A DNA stretch of 37,854 bases from Desulfotignum sp. GTDB lineage: Bacteria > Desulfobacterota > Desulfobacteria > Desulfobacterales > Desulfobacteraceae. Under the pieces are notes generated by a model. The model was not told the DNA's origin and ran no database searches. It worked only from the letters and a program-made list of their open reading frames with translations. Position numbers and translations under genes: made by a program. Positions 7,105-16,343 of this stretch are shown here, one piece after another. Each line of letters starts with the position of its first letter. Positions within the stretch are counted from its first letter, which is position 1. The DNA is taken from NCBI GenBank assembly GCA_011389555.1, contig JAABUD010000119.1, positions 1 through 37,854 of the forward strand, written 5' to 3'.

Positions 7105-8409
7105 ATGAAACTGTTTGAATATCCTTCCAAAGACGCCCGGGCACGTGTCCAGGACATCATCGACCGGGGTCTGGGGTTTTCCAAAGCCGATTATGACAAT
7201 GTACAGGCGTTTATCGATGATGTCCGATCCCGGGGGGACGAGGCTCTGGTCGACTATACCAACCGGTTTGATTCAGATGCCGTCACCCTGGATACCTTCA
7301 AGGTGACGAATGCCGAGTTTGAACACGCTCTGAGCTCCGTGGATTCCCTGTTTCTGGACACCCTGGACCGGGCCATTGACCAGCTCACCCGGTTCCACGC
7401 CAAACAGAAGCAGAACGCATGGATCGACACGCCGAGAAACGGGGTCATGGTGGGGCAGCTGGTTCGTCCGGTAGGCGCTGCCGGCATCTATGTCCCCGGG
7501 GCCAAAGGCGGAAAAACCCCGCTGGTATCTTCCGTGCTCATGGGGGGAGTTCCGGCAAAAGTCGCGGGTGTGCCCGTCATCGCTGTGATGACCCCGCCCA
7601 TGGAAAATGGGGCGGTCAATCCGCATATTCTGGCAGCGGCCGCAAAAATGGGCATTACATCCGTGTTCAAGGCGGGCAGTGCATGGGCCATCGCGGCCCT
7701 GGCTTATGGCACCCGACAGGTGCCCAAAGTGGATGTCATTGTGGGACCGGGCAATATCTATGTCACCCTGGCCAAAAAAATCGTGGCCGGCAGCGTGGGG
7801 ATTGACATGATCGCCGGACCCAGCGAAATCCTGATTCTAGCGGACCATACCGCAGACCCGGAATTCGTGGCTGCGGACCTGCTGTCCCAGGCGGAACATG
7901 ATGCCATGGCCTCCGCCATACTGGTGACTGATTCCAGATCCCTTGCCGACCGGACCGCGGCCGCCCTGGACCGGCAACTGAACATGCTGACCCGGCAGGA
8001 CACGGCCCGGCAGTCCATTGATCATTTCGGGGCCATTATGGTGGTGCCGGACATCGAGACCGGCATCGATCTATCCAATCAGCTGGCCCCGGAACATCTG
8101 GAACTGATGGTGGACACCCCCTTTGACTATCTCGACCGGATTCAGAATGCCGGTGCCCTGTTCCTGGGGCATTATACCCCGGAACCGATGGGTGATTATA
8201 TTGCCGGCCCCAACCATGTGCTGCCCACAGCCGGCACGGCCCGGTTCTCCTCTGCGCTGAGCGTGGATCATTTCATCAAAAAAACCAGCCTGATTCACTA
8301 TTCAAAAGCCGCTTTTGAAAACGAAGCGGACGATGTGATCCGGCTGGCACAGATCGAAGGGTTGACCGCCCATGCCAATTCCGTGAAAATCAGAAAAATA
8401 ATTGACTGA
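7105..8409 (+). CDS. hisD: Histidinol dehydrogenase
   Basis: Zinc enzyme that carries out the last two steps of histidine biosynthesis, L-histidinol to L-histidine with two NAD+. The 434-residue length matches the family. Visible family motifs are RPVGAAGIYVPGAKGG, GPGNIYVTLAK, IAGPSEILILAD and GPNHVLPT. Zinc ligands corresponding to the E. coli set are Q262 and H265 (LLSQAEHD), D364 (PMGDY) and H423 (GLTAHA), and the general acid-base pair is E330-H331 (APEHLEL). No other his biosynthesis gene is adjacent, so histidine genes are dispersed here. The downstream genes hisS and aspS follow on the same strand with gaps of 73 and 40 bases and could be co-transcribed. No clear Shine-Dalgarno is visible before the ATG. 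Confidence 0.97.
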   Translation: MKLFEYPSKDARARVQDIIDRGLGFSKADYDNVQAFIDDVRSRGDEALVDYTNRFDSDAVTLDTFKVTNAEFEHALSSVDSLFLDTLDRAIDQLTRFHAKQKQNAWIDTPRNGVMVGQLVRPVGAAGIYVPGAKGGKTPLVSSVLMGGVPAKVAGVPVIAVMTPPMENGAVNPHILAAAAKMGITSVFKAGSAWAIAALAYGTRQVPKVDVIVGPGNIYVTLAKKIVAGSVGIDMIAGPSEILILADHTADPEFVAADLLSQAEHDAMASAILVTDSRSLADRTAAALDRQLNMLTRQDTARQSIDHFGAIMVVPDIETGIDLSNQLAPEHLELMVDTPFDYLDRIQNAGALFLGHYTPEPMGDYIAGPNHVLPTAGTARFSSALSVDHFIKKTSLIHYSKAAFENEADDVIRLAQIEGLTAHANSVKIRKIID

Positions 8410-8482
8410 CAGACCGTTTTTAAACTATATTGGGCGATTGTATGAAAATTTGGCAAAAACCCATACCTGAAGACACACCACC

Positions 8483-9742
8483 ATGCAGACCATTCGAGGG
8501 TTCAGAGACATACTGCCGGAACAGATCCGGCTGTGGCAGAAAGTGGAAAACCTGGCAATTGAGCTTTTCAATGCATTTGGATACCAGGAGATCCGAATTC
8601 CGATTCTGGAAAAAACCGGATTGTTCGCCCGGAGTATTGGAGAGGCCACCGATATTGTCGAAAAAGAGATGTACACCTTTGACGATCGGAACGGGGACAA
8701 ACTGACCTTGCGGCCGGAAGCCACCGCTTCCATCTGCCGGGCCTATATTCAGCACAAACTGTATGCCACGGAACCGGTCAGAAAATTGTACATGACCGGG
8801 CCCATGTTCCGGCGGGAAAGGCCCCAGAAAGGACGGTACCGACAATTTTATCAGATCGATGCCGAAGTGTTCGGAATTGATTCCGCATATGTGGACTGTG
8901 AACTGATTTTTTTACTTCACGAATTGTTCAAACGATTGGGTCTCACCGGGTTGACCGCCCATATCAACAGCCTGGGATGCCCGGACTGCCGCCCCCGGTT
9001 CACCCGGGCACTGCTGGATTTTTTAGGAGAACAGAAACAGGATCTGTGTGATATCTGCACCCGGCGGATGACCCGGAACCCGCTGCGGATTCTGGACTGC
9101 AAGGTGCAGACCTGCCAGGAGGCCCTGGCAGGTGCGCCGGCCACGGTGGATCATTTGTGTCCGGCCTGTGAAGACCATTTCAATACGGTCAAAACCACCC
9201 TGGAAAAACAGGGGGTGGATTTTTCGATCGATAAATCCCTGGTCCGGGGTCTGGACTATTACACCCGCACGGCCTGGGAGATTCAGACCACCAGCCTGGG
9301 CGCCCAGAGTGCCGTGGCCGGCGGCGGCAGATATGACGGCCTGGTCAAAGCACTGGGCGGTCCCGACACCCCTGCCATCGGATTTGCCATCGGGTTCGAT
9401 CGTTTAGTGGAGGTCATGGAACAGCTGACCCCCCTGCCGGCAGAACCCGGACCGGATCTGTTCATTGTGGCATTGGGAGATCCAGCCATGGAAATGGCAT
9501 ATCACCTGTCCTGCGATCTGAATCAGGCAGGCATTAAAACCGACACGGACTTCCGGGGAAAAAGCCTGAAGGCCTTGATGAAACGGGCGGACAAACTCAA
9601 TGCCCGGTATGTACTCATTGCCGGACAGACGGAACTGGACGACAATGCCCTGATTCTTCGAAACATGACAAACAAAGAACAGGTTTCCATCCCCATGGAC
9701 CGGCTGGTACCTGAAATCGAGACCTTGTTGAAACCCCGCTAA
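8483..9742 (+). CDS. hisS: Histidyl-tRNA synthetase
   Basis: Class II aminoacyl-tRNA synthetase that charges tRNA-His; cytoplasmic dimer. The 419 residues start with MQTIRGFRDILPEQ, the normal opening. Class II motif 1 region, motif 2 (YMTGPMFRRERPQKGRYRQF), the HisRS-specific signatures LVRGLDYYTRTAWE and GGGRYDGL, and a motif 3 segment (AIGFAIGFDRL) are all present. The C-terminal anticodon-binding domain runs from about residue 325. The cysteine-rich insertion CPDCRPRF...CDICTRR...CPACEDHF is seen in many bacterial HisRS and may bind zinc. It lies between hisD and aspS. Confidence 0.97.
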   Translation: MQTIRGFRDILPEQIRLWQKVENLAIELFNAFGYQEIRIPILEKTGLFARSIGEATDIVEKEMYTFDDRNGDKLTLRPEATASICRAYIQHKLYATEPVRKLYMTGPMFRRERPQKGRYRQFYQIDAEVFGIDSAYVDCELIFLLHELFKRLGLTGLTAHINSLGCPDCRPRFTRALLDFLGEQKQDLCDICTRRMTRNPLRILDCKVQTCQEALAGAPATVDHLCPACEDHFNTVKTTLEKQGVDFSIDKSLVRGLDYYTRTAWEIQTTSLGAQSAVAGGGRYDGLVKALGGPDTPAIGFAIGFDRLVEVMEQLTPLPAEPGPDLFIVALGDPAMEMAYHLSCDLNQAGIKTDTDFRGKSLKALMKRADKLNARYVLIAGQTELDDNALILRNMTNKEQVSIPMDRLVPEIETLLKPR

Positions 9743-9782
9743 CCCATTTTGACAAATATTCAATACATAAAGGACAGACCCG

Positions 9783-11570
9783 GTGAGTGATTTATTAGGA
9801 GACATGAAACGAACCCATTTTTGTGCCGATCTTCGGCAAACAGATATTGACAAAACCGTGGTGCTGATGGGATGGGTCCAGCATCGCCGGGACCATGGCG
9901 GAGTCATTTTTGTGGACCTGCGGGATCGGGAAGGCATCACTCAAGTGGTTTTCAACCCGTTGGTTTCACCCGTGGTTCATGAAAAAGCCCAGGAGATTCG
10001 AAGCGAATTTGTTCTGGGGATCAAAGGCAAAGTCGCGGCCCGGCCCGCGGATATGCGCAATCCCAAGATGGCCACAGGTGCCATAGAGATCCTGGTGGAA
10101 GAGCTCAAGATATTTTCTACAGCCAGAACCCCGATATTTCTCATTGAAGACCGGGTGGAAGCCTCTGAAAACATCCGGCTTCAATATCGGTATCTGGACC
10201 TGCGGAGGCCCCAGCTCAAGCACAATATCCTGGCCAGACACAAGGCCACCATGGCCATTCGAAATTATCTGGATCACAACGGGTTCATCGACATTGAAAC
10301 CCCGTTTCTGACGAAATCCACGCCCGAAGGGGCCAGGGACTATCTGGTGCCTTCCCGGGTCAACCCGGGCCAGTTCTACGCGTTGCCCCAATCGCCCCAG
10401 CTGTTTAAACAGCTGCTCATGATCAGCGGTTTCGACCGGTATTACCAGGTCGTCAAATGCTTCAGGGACGAAGACCTGCGGGCGGATCGCCAGCCGGAAT
10501 TCACCCAGATCGACATGGAACTGTCTTTTGTGAATGAAGAACAGATCATGGAAATTGCCGAAGGGCTGATCCAGGCCATTTTCAAAAATGTGCTGGACAT
10601 GGCCCTGGAAACCCCTTTCCCCAGACTGACCTATGCCGAAGCCATGGATCGTTTCGGCCTGGACCGGCCGGACCTGCGGTTTGATCTGGAACTGGTGAAT
10701 GTCTCCGATATTGTGGAACACACCGGATTCAAACTGTTTTCCAGTGTCGTCAAAAGCAACGGTCTGGTCAAAGCCATCAATGCCAAAGGCTGTGCATCCT
10801 TTACCCGCAAACAGATTGACGAACTCACGGAATTTGTCGCGGTGTACCGGGCAAAAGGGCTGGCCTGGATCAAAATCAAAGAGGAACAATGGCAGTCACC
10901 CATTGCCAAATTTTTCACGGTTGACGAGAAACAGGCTTTGACAGACCGCCTGAACCTGGAACCGGGAGATATCGTATTTTTTGTGGCGGACCAGCCGGCC
11001 ATTGCCAACGAAGCCCTGGGCCAGCTGAGAAATGAACTGGCCCGGCGCCTGGGCTTGATTTCTGACGATCAATTTTCATTCACCTGGGTGACCGATTTCC
11101 CGCTGATGGAATATGATGAAGCGGAAAATCGGCACCAGGCCCTGCATCACCCGTTTACCGCTCCCAATGAAACCGACATTCCCAAGCTTGACACGGCCCC
11201 CCTTGACGTCCGTTCCAGGGCCTATGACCTGGTACTCAACGGGATTGAAATCGGCGGCGGCAGCATTCGTATCCATGATACCGCGCTTCAGGAAAAGGTG
11301 TTGAACTGCCTGGGCATCTCCGATGATCAGGCCAGAGAAAAATTCGGGTTTCTCCTGGAGGCCCTGGATTCCGGGGCACCGCCCCACGGAGGCATCGCCT
11401 TTGGTCTGGACCGCCTGATCATGCTGCTGTGCCGGGAAGATTCCATTCGGAATGTCATTGCGTTTCCCAAAACCCAGAAAGCCACCTGTCCGCTGGCAAA
11501 CGCGCCTTCCACCGCTTCATCGGCTCAGCTGCTGGAACTGGGGATCCGGACAACCCATGTCGGGGAATGA
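9783..11570 (+). CDS. aspS: Aspartyl-tRNA synthetase (bacterial type)
   Basis: Class II synthetase charging tRNA-Asp (and tRNA-Asn if the cell uses the amidotransferase route, which cannot be judged here). The 595-residue length and the internal GAD insertion domain are the bacterial form. Motif 2 is FRDEDLRADRQPEFTQIDME; motif 3 is GGIAFGLDRLIMLLC. I chose the GTG at 9783 rather than the ATG at 9804 because the extra residues LGDMKRTH match the LGDxxRTH opening I associate with deltaproteobacterial AspRS, although the ATG has an AGGAG just upstream. A hairpin at 11595-11622 ends the unit, facing minCDE. Confidence 0.96.
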   Translation: MSDLLGDMKRTHFCADLRQTDIDKTVVLMGWVQHRRDHGGVIFVDLRDREGITQVVFNPLVSPVVHEKAQEIRSEFVLGIKGKVAARPADMRNPKMATGAIEILVEELKIFSTARTPIFLIEDRVEASENIRLQYRYLDLRRPQLKHNILARHKATMAIRNYLDHNGFIDIETPFLTKSTPEGARDYLVPSRVNPGQFYALPQSPQLFKQLLMISGFDRYYQVVKCFRDEDLRADRQPEFTQIDMELSFVNEEQIMEIAEGLIQAIFKNVLDMALETPFPRLTYAEAMDRFGLDRPDLRFDLELVNVSDIVEHTGFKLFSSVVKSNGLVKAINAKGCASFTRKQIDELTEFVAVYRAKGLAWIKIKEEQWQSPIAKFFTVDEKQALTDRLNLEPGDIVFFVADQPAIANEALGQLRNELARRLGLISDDQFSFTWVTDFPLMEYDEAENRHQALHHPFTAPNETDIPKLDTAPLDVRSRAYDLVLNGIEIGGGSIRIHDTALQEKVLNCLGISDDQAREKFGFLLEALDSGAPPHGGIAFGLDRLIMLLCREDSIRNVIAFPKTQKATCPLANAPSTASSAQLLELGIRTTHVGE

Positions 11571-11594
11571 CCCGGTTTTCCATGTAAACCCAAA

Positions 11595-11622
11595 CCCGTC
11601 AAGAAACATGTTTCCCGACGGG
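11595..11622. terminator. Hairpin between convergent aspS and minE
   Basis: CCCGTC-aa-GAAACATGTTTC-cc-GACGGG folds into an outer 6-bp stem and an inner 5-bp palindrome separated by a symmetric AA/CC bulge. It lies 24 bases after aspS and 25 bases after minE, so it can serve both directions. There is no long U-tract on either side. Confidence 0.55.
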
Positions 11623-11647
11623 CAAATACAACAGACATTCAGATGAA

Positions 11648-11914
11648 TCAAGCCCGTTTTCGTTTGACGTGGAGAATGGGGGTATTGAAAACCAGGGCCG
11701 ACACGTTGTCATCCCGTTTGACTTTCAATTCCAACGCATCTTTGTCAATCTCGAAATATTTTGAAATCACGTCCACAATATCCTGCTGAAGGTCGGTCAA
11801 TGTGGTGTCGTTGACTTCGAGTTTGTCATAGATCAAAGAGAATTGTAGACGCTTTTTGGCGGCATCCTTGCTGTTCTTTTTGCCGGTGAACCGTTTCAAT
11901 AATCCGCTGAGCAT
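11648..11914 (-). CDS. minE: Cell division topological specificity factor MinE
   Basis: An 88-residue partner that stimulates MinD ATPase and drives removal of the MinCD inhibitor from midcell. The start at ATG 11914 (MLSGLLKRFTGKK) has AAGGAG eight bases upstream; a longer frame to 11965 overlaps minD and lacks a site. The N-terminal amphipathic membrane-targeting segment is followed by a MinD-interacting stretch (AKKRLQFSLIYDK) and the C-terminal topological domain (LQQDIVDVISKYFEID). It is last in the minCDE operon, 14 bases after minD. Confidence 0.95.
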   Translation of the reverse strand: MLSGLLKRFTGKKNSKDAAKKRLQFSLIYDKLEVNDTTLTDLQQDIVDVISKYFEIDKDALELKVKRDDNVSALVFNTPILHVKRKRA

Positions 11915-11928
11915 ACAACGTCTCCTTC

Positions 11929-12723
11929 TTATTTTAACCCGAATGTCCGGCTTAGTTTCTGCCACATGCTGGTTTTGTAAACCGGCATGTCAATAGGCAC
12001 GTCTTCTCCGTTCAACCGCCTGGCAATCTGTCGAAACGCGGCCCCTGCCTTTGAATCATTCTGCAATACCAGTGGTGTTCCGGTATTGGAGGAGATCAAC
12101 ACTTTTTCATCCATGGGCACCAGTCCCACCAGATCGATGGACAGCACCTCCAGCACATCTTCATGGCTGAGCATTTCTCCGCGCATCACCCGGGCCGGTT
12201 CGATGCGGTTGACGATCAGCCGGGGGTTCAGGGACCGGGCATACAGCAATCCGATAACCCGGTCCGCATCCCTGACCGCCGACACATCCGGCGTACAGAT
12301 CACCAGGGCTTCATCCGCCGCCACCACGGAATTTTCAAACCCCCGTTCGATGCCGGCGGGTGAATCCATGATGATGTAATCGAACCGGGACCGCAGTTCT
12401 TTGGCCACCCGCTCCACGCCGGCGGTGGTCAGCACATCCTTGTTGTCGCTCTGGGATGCAGGAATCAGAAACAGATTTTCAATCCGTCTGTCCCTGACGG
12501 CCGCCTGTTCCACTTTGCAGCGGTCCTGGACCACATCCACAATATTGAAAACGATCCGGTTTTCCAACCCCATGACCACGTCCAGGTTCCGCAGTCCGAT
12601 ATCCATGTCCACAATGGCCACCCGATTTCCTTCAAGGGCCAGGGCGGCGCCGATGGAAGATGTTGCCGTGGTTTTTCCCACACCGCCTTTTCCGGATGTG
12701 ACAACAATGATTTTACCTTGCAA
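11929..12723 (-). CDS. minD: Septum site-determining ATPase MinD
   Basis: Membrane-cycling ParA-like ATPase of 264 residues that recruits MinC to the poles. The deviant Walker A motif KGGVGKTT at residues 11-18 follows MQGKIIVVTSG. Switch and Walker B features are VDMDIGLRNLDVVMG and YIIMDSPAGIERGF. The C-terminal MWQKLSRTFGLK is an amphipathic membrane-targeting helix. It follows minC by 29 bases and precedes minE. Confidence 0.97.
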   Translation of the reverse strand: MQGKIIVVTSGKGGVGKTTATSSIGAALALEGNRVAIVDMDIGLRNLDVVMGLENRIVFNIVDVVQDRCKVEQAAVRDRRIENLFLIPASQSDNKDVLTTAGVERVAKELRSRFDYIIMDSPAGIERGFENSVVAADEALVICTPDVSAVRDADRVIGLLYARSLNPRLIVNRIEPARVMRGEMLSHEDVLEVLSIDLVGLVPMDEKVLISSNTGTPLVLQNDSKAGAAFRQIARRLNGEDVPIDMPVYKTSMWQKLSRTFGLK

Positions 12724-12752
12724 ATCAACACCTCAACTGGTTAAAGTATAAA

Positions 12753-13442
12753 TTAAACGACCTCCGGCCAGGGCATTTTCCGGAACAGATTTGTTTTCAG
12801 ATAATCTTGTACCAGAATACCGCCATCACCGATACTGGCGAACATCGGCACGGTATGACTCGTCTTTTCACTGCCTGTGACCGTGACTGCCGCAATTTTG
12901 ACGACTGTGGGTTCAAAGTCAAGGGCGAACACAATGGCATCCTGGTTTTCCGGGTTCCCTGCATGCACCTTTCCAGCCAGCTTTCCCAAAACAATGATAT
13001 CTTTACCGGCAATAATTTCAGCCCCGGGATTCACGTCGCCGAAAATCACCACGTGCCGGGGGGTTTCAATTTTCTGACCGGACCGGACCCTTCCTCTGAG
13101 CATCAGCACGTCACTGCGGTGATGATTCCACCCTTTGGAAAGGTCCCGCTGACGGATTCTGCGAGTCGGCGCAGATGGTTTCTGGGAAGCGGCGGTCACC
13201 CGTCCCACCTCGAATTTTTCCATCAATCGGGTTTGAATCAGGGAAAAAAACTCTTCATGACCGCGGGCGTCTCCCATGTCTATGACGACACTGGCATTGA
13301 TTGCCAGGTGTTTCAATTTTTCGAACACCTGATCTATTTCAGTGATCAGCTGTTCTTTTGGCCGGGAAACATCCAGGGTAAGCCATAACCCGCCACCAAC
13401 GCCTTTGAGTTTGACAGGTGCCGCATTTTCAAAATGTATCAT
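12753..13442 (-). CDS. minC: Septum site-determining protein MinC
   Basis: FtsZ polymerisation inhibitor of 229 residues. The N-terminal domain (about 1-105) is divergent, as is usual. The C-terminal beta-helical domain is clear: LRGRVRSGQKIETPRHVVIFGDVNPGAEIIAGKDIIVLGKLAGKVHAG, here broken by its conserved elements RSGQ, GDVNPGAE, AGKDI and VHAG (residues about 115-165). It is the first gene of the minCDE operon, with a good promoter 50-80 bases upstream. Confidence 0.95.
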   Translation of the reverse strand: MIHFENAAPVKLKGVGGGLWLTLDVSRPKEQLITEIDQVFEKLKHLAINASVVIDMGDARGHEEFFSLIQTRLMEKFEVGRVTAASQKPSAPTRRIRQRDLSKGWNHHRSDVLMLRGRVRSGQKIETPRHVVIFGDVNPGAEIIAGKDIIVLGKLAGKVHAGNPENQDAIVFALDFEPTVVKIAAVTVTGSEKTSHTVPMFASIGDGGILVQDYLKTNLFRKMPWPEVV

Positions 13443-13491
13443 AATATCGGTTCAGTCACTGGCTTTTTCTCCTGCTTGCATATTCAGCCAG

Positions 13492-13520
13492 TTTATAAGA
13501 GATCCGCCATATCCTGTCAA
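13492..13520 (-). promoter_or_regulatory. Sigma-70 promoter for minCDE
   Basis: On the minus strand TTGACA (13520-13515) and TATAAA (13497-13492) are separated by exactly 17 bases. Transcription would begin near 13485, about 43 bases before the minC start. Confidence 0.75.
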
Positions 13521-13587
13521 GTGATGAATCCCGGAGGGTCTTTTTACACGCCCGTAAAATATCTGGAAGAAAAAACAGACTTTTTTA

Positions 13588-13615
13588 TTGACACCGGTAT
13601 TACAAAGCCTATAAT
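13588..13615 (+). promoter_or_regulatory. Sigma-70 promoter for aroF-aroB
   Basis: TTGACA (13588-13593) and TATAAT (13610-13615), both perfect consensus, are separated by 16 bases. Transcription would begin near 13622, leaving a leader of about 100 bases before the aroF ATG. It is divergent from the minCDE promoter. Confidence 0.8.
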
Positions 13616-13723
13616 ACGCAAACACAGGGTGTTCTTTTGTATAGAAACAGCTGTCGGGGTTGTCTTTTATATTGCCCTCCTTTGTAAATGCTGATAAAAC
13701 GCCTACAGTTTGGAGATCATATC

Positions 13724-14734
13724 ATGTTAATCGTCATGAAGAAAAATGCAACGGATCATCAAGTCCAGGTAATAGTTGCAGCGGTTGAAAAAAGAGGTTA
13801 TACCGCCCGGCCTATTCCCGGAGGAGACCGGGTTTCCATCGGAATCCTTTACAACACCGGCTCTGTGGATGCCGGTCATTTCCTGGGGTTCGATGGTGTA
13901 AAGGAGGTCATTCCGGTGACAAAACCCTATAAACTTGTCAGCCGGGAGTTCAAACAGGAAAATACCCGGATCCGTGTCGGAGAGGCGGTTTTCGGGAACG
14001 GCACCATGCCGGTCATTGCGGGTCCCTGTGCAGTTGAAAGCCTGGATCAGGTGCTGGCCATTGCAAACGCCGTCAAGAAAGCGGGCGCCAAGCTGTTCAG
14101 GGGCGGGGCCTTCAAACCCAGAACCTCTCCCTATTCATTTCAGGGACTTGGACAGCAGGGACTGGAATATTTGACCCGTGTCCGGGAAGAAACCGGCCTG
14201 CCTGTGGTGACCGAAGTGATGGATGTGGAAACATTTGACATGGTGGAAGCCTATGCGGATGTCATCCAGATCGGCACACGGAACATGCAGAATTTTGCAC
14301 TGCTGCGGCGCGCGGGAAAAGCGAAAAAGCCGATTATTCTGAAGCGGGGCATGTCCGCCATGCTTCAGGAATGGCTGATGGCGGCTGAATATATCATGGA
14401 AGAGGGAAACGCGGAGGTGATTCTGTGCGAGCGGGGCGTCCGGACCTTTGTCCGGCACAGCAGAAACACCCTGGACCTGTCCGTGGTGCCGGCAGTGAAA
14501 AAAGAAAGTCATCTGCCCATTATCGTGGATCCCAGCCATGCCGCCGGTGTCCGGGACCTGGTCGTTCCTTTGGCCTGCGCTTCGGCCGCACTCGGCGCCG
14601 ACGGTTTGATGATCGAAGTGCATAATCATCCGGAAGAAGCCTTGAGTGACGGGGGTCAGTCGCTTTATCCGGACCAGTTTGAACAAACCATGAAAAAACT
14701 GACCGGTATCCGTACCATTATTGAAGTATCATGA
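13724..14734 (+). CDS. aroF: 3-deoxy-7-phosphoheptulonate (DAHP) synthase, type I-beta with N-terminal regulatory domain
   Basis: First enzyme of the shikimate pathway: condenses phosphoenolpyruvate and erythrose 4-phosphate. The 336 residues match the Thermotoga-like form, with an N-terminal ferredoxin-like domain of about 70 residues ([18 protein letters not shown]...) that usually mediates feedback inhibition by Tyr or Phe. The catalytic barrel shows [33 protein letters not shown] and DPSHAAG. The start at ATG 13724 has TGGAG upstream; earlier in-frame starts at 13688 do not. aroB follows with a four-base ATGA overlap, so the two are translationally coupled and make 3-dehydroquinate in two successive steps. 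Confidence 0.96.
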   Translation: MLIVMKKNATDHQVQVIVAAVEKRGYTARPIPGGDRVSIGILYNTGSVDAGHFLGFDGVKEVIPVTKPYKLVSREFKQENTRIRVGEAVFGNGTMPVIAGPCAVESLDQVLAIANAVKKAGAKLFRGGAFKPRTSPYSFQGLGQQGLEYLTRVREETGLPVVTEVMDVETFDMVEAYADVIQIGTRNMQNFALLRRAGKAKKPIILKRGMSAMLQEWLMAAEYIMEEGNAEVILCERGVRTFVRHSRNTLDLSVVPAVKKESHLPIIVDPSHAAGVRDLVVPLACASAALGADGLMIEVHNHPEEALSDGGQSLYPDQFEQTMKKLTGIRTIIEVS

Positions 14735-15768
14735 TCACATCCCATCAAATCATGGGCCAGCAGGGCGTCTCGAAGATTCATGTGGGAGCCCGACTGACAG
14801 ACATCACGGATTATCTGCCGGATCAGCCCTTTGTGATCATCACCGATGAAAATATCAAGGCCCATTACGCCCATGATTTTCCTGAAGCCCCGGTTATAAG
14901 CATCGGCACGGGAGAGGCCGTCAAAACCCTGACCACGGTGTCGTTTATTTTGAAACAGCTGATGGCACTGGGGTGTGACCGATCCGTTTTTATCTTAGGG
15001 ATCGGCGGCGGCATTGTCTGTGATATTACCGGCTTTGTCGCATCCATTTTTATGCGTGGGGTGGATTTCGGGTTTGTCTCCACCTCGCTGCTTTCTCAGG
15101 TCGATGCCAGTGTCGGGGGGAAAAACGGGGTGAATGTGTCGGCTTACAAAAATATGGCCGGCGTGTTCAACCAGCCCCGGTTTGTGGTCTGCGATCCAAC
15201 CCTGCTTTCCACCCTGCCGGCTCCTGAAATTTCCAATGGCCTGGCCGAAATTGTCAAACATGCGCTGATTGCGGATGCCCGCATGTTGACGTTCATTGAA
15301 AACAATCAAAACCGCGCGTTGGCCCTGGATCCGGAAATCATTTTTCACCTGGTATCCAAATCCGTGGCCATCAAAGCCCGGGTGGTGCAGGAAGACGAAA
15401 AAGAAGCCGGGGCCCGTCGAAAACTCAACTTCGGCCACACCCTCGGCCATGCCATTGAAAACCTGGATCCATCCGGTCACGGCAGGGCCGTGTCCCGCGG
15501 AATGGTGGCAGCCGCAAGGTTTTCCTGCGAGAAAACAGGGTTTTTGGCTCAGGATACCGACCGGATTATCGATTTGCTTGAGGGACTGAACCTGCCCACG
15601 GACCTGAATTATGATACGGCCAAAATCTGTCACGCAGTCCAGCAGGACAAAAAAAAACAGGGAGACGGTTTGTTTTTTGTCCTGTTAGAAGCCATCGGAT
15701 CCGCCCGGGTGGAAAGAATCCATTTCACGGAGATCGCCGCATTTATCCAAAAGAATTTTACCTTGTGA
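14731..15768 (+). CDS. aroB: 3-dehydroquinate synthase
   Basis: Second shikimate-pathway enzyme; converts DAHP to 3-dehydroquinate with catalytic NAD+ and a metal. The 345-residue protein has GIGGGIVCDITGFVASIFMR (nucleotide site), STSLLSQVDASVGGKNGVN, EIVKHALI and the metal-binding NFGHTLGHAIE, all standard. The ATG overlaps the aroF stop as ATGA. Compared with E. coli AroB the N-terminal portion is shorter, but all catalytic elements are present. The C-terminus contains KKKQGDGLFFVLLEAIGSA, normal for the family. Confidence 0.96.
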   Translation: MITSHQIMGQQGVSKIHVGARLTDITDYLPDQPFVIITDENIKAHYAHDFPEAPVISIGTGEAVKTLTTVSFILKQLMALGCDRSVFILGIGGGIVCDITGFVASIFMRGVDFGFVSTSLLSQVDASVGGKNGVNVSAYKNMAGVFNQPRFVVCDPTLLSTLPAPEISNGLAEIVKHALIADARMLTFIENNQNRALALDPEIIFHLVSKSVAIKARVVQEDEKEAGARRKLNFGHTLGHAIENLDPSGHGRAVSRGMVAAARFSCEKTGFLAQDTDRIIDLLEGLNLPTDLNYDTAKICHAVQQDKKKQGDGLFFVLLEAIGSARVERIHFTEIAAFIQKNFTL

Positions 15769-15804
15769 TTCACATCCGGATCCATGAATACGCACAACTT
15801 TTCC

Positions 15805-15833
15805 TTGACAATTGATTGTCAATCCTATTTAAT
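15805..15833 (+). promoter_or_regulatory. perR promoter with operator palindrome over the -35
   Basis: TTGACA (15805-15810) and TTTAAT (15828-15833) are 17 bases apart. The same TTGACA begins TTGACAATTGATTGTCAA (15805-15822), whose 8-base arms TTGACAAT / ATTGTCAA are perfect inverted repeats. A repressor bound here would block RNA polymerase, so autoregulation by the PerR-like product is likely (inference). Confidence 0.7.
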
Positions 15834-15864
15834 TGTAAAAATGAATAATCAAACGGAAATCAAT

Positions 15865-16305
15865 ATGGACCGGTTCTCCCAACTGTGCCGGAATCAGGGG
15901 CTCAAAGTGACACCTCAGCGGATTGCTGTATACAAGGCGCTCAAGACGGCGAAAGACCATCCCTGTGCAGACAAAATCCATAAACAGCTTCTCACGGATT
16001 TTCCCAATATTTCCCTGGATACAGTGAACCGGACCCTGCTCACCTTTGCCAAAATCAAAATTATCGATATTGTCGAAGGACAGGGTGATCCCCGACGGTT
16101 TGACCCCAATCGGGAAGAACATCATCATTTTTACTGTCTGTCGTGTAACACCATCATCGATTTCCATGATCCGGATCTGACACAGATTCAGCTGCCGGAT
16201 GACATCACCCGTTCATTCACAATTACCGGAAAACGGCTGTGCCTGACCGGATATTGTTCCCGTTGCCGACACCTTGCCTCCGCCGGGGTAACGGCCGTTG
16301 GATAA
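15865..16305 (+). CDS. perR: Fur-family regulator, PerR-like
   Basis: A metal-dependent repressor of about 146 residues; the PerR class senses peroxide by iron-catalysed histidine oxidation. The winged-helix N-terminus (QGLKVTPQRIAVYKAL, SLDTVNRTLLTF) binds DNA. Structural zinc is held by C91-x2-C94 and C131-x2-C134. Regulatory-site candidates are H32, D80, H86-H88 and D99 (CNTIIDFHD). The last aligns with the Asp of PerR that distinguishes it from the Glu of Fur. Start choice: the predicted transcription start is near 15840, so ATG 15865 (weak ACGGAA upstream) is preferred over 15841; an ATG at 15784 lies before the promoter. rubrerythrin follows by 38 bases, supporting an oxidative-stress role. 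Confidence 0.85.
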   Translation: MDRFSQLCRNQGLKVTPQRIAVYKALKTAKDHPCADKIHKQLLTDFPNISLDTVNRTLLTFAKIKIIDIVEGQGDPRRFDPNREEHHHFYCLSCNTIIDFHDPDLTQIQLPDDITRSFTITGKRLCLTGYCSRCRHLASAGVTAVG

Positions 16306-16343
16306 TATTTTAATTTTTTCAAGACATTTTCAAGGAGAAAACA

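Noticed and set aside
13629-13694. Short GTG-initiated leader peptide (FF...FY-containing) before aroF that could serve in aromatic attenuation
   Set aside because: No usable Shine-Dalgarno at the right spacing, and no terminator/antiterminator hairpins are visible in the leader.
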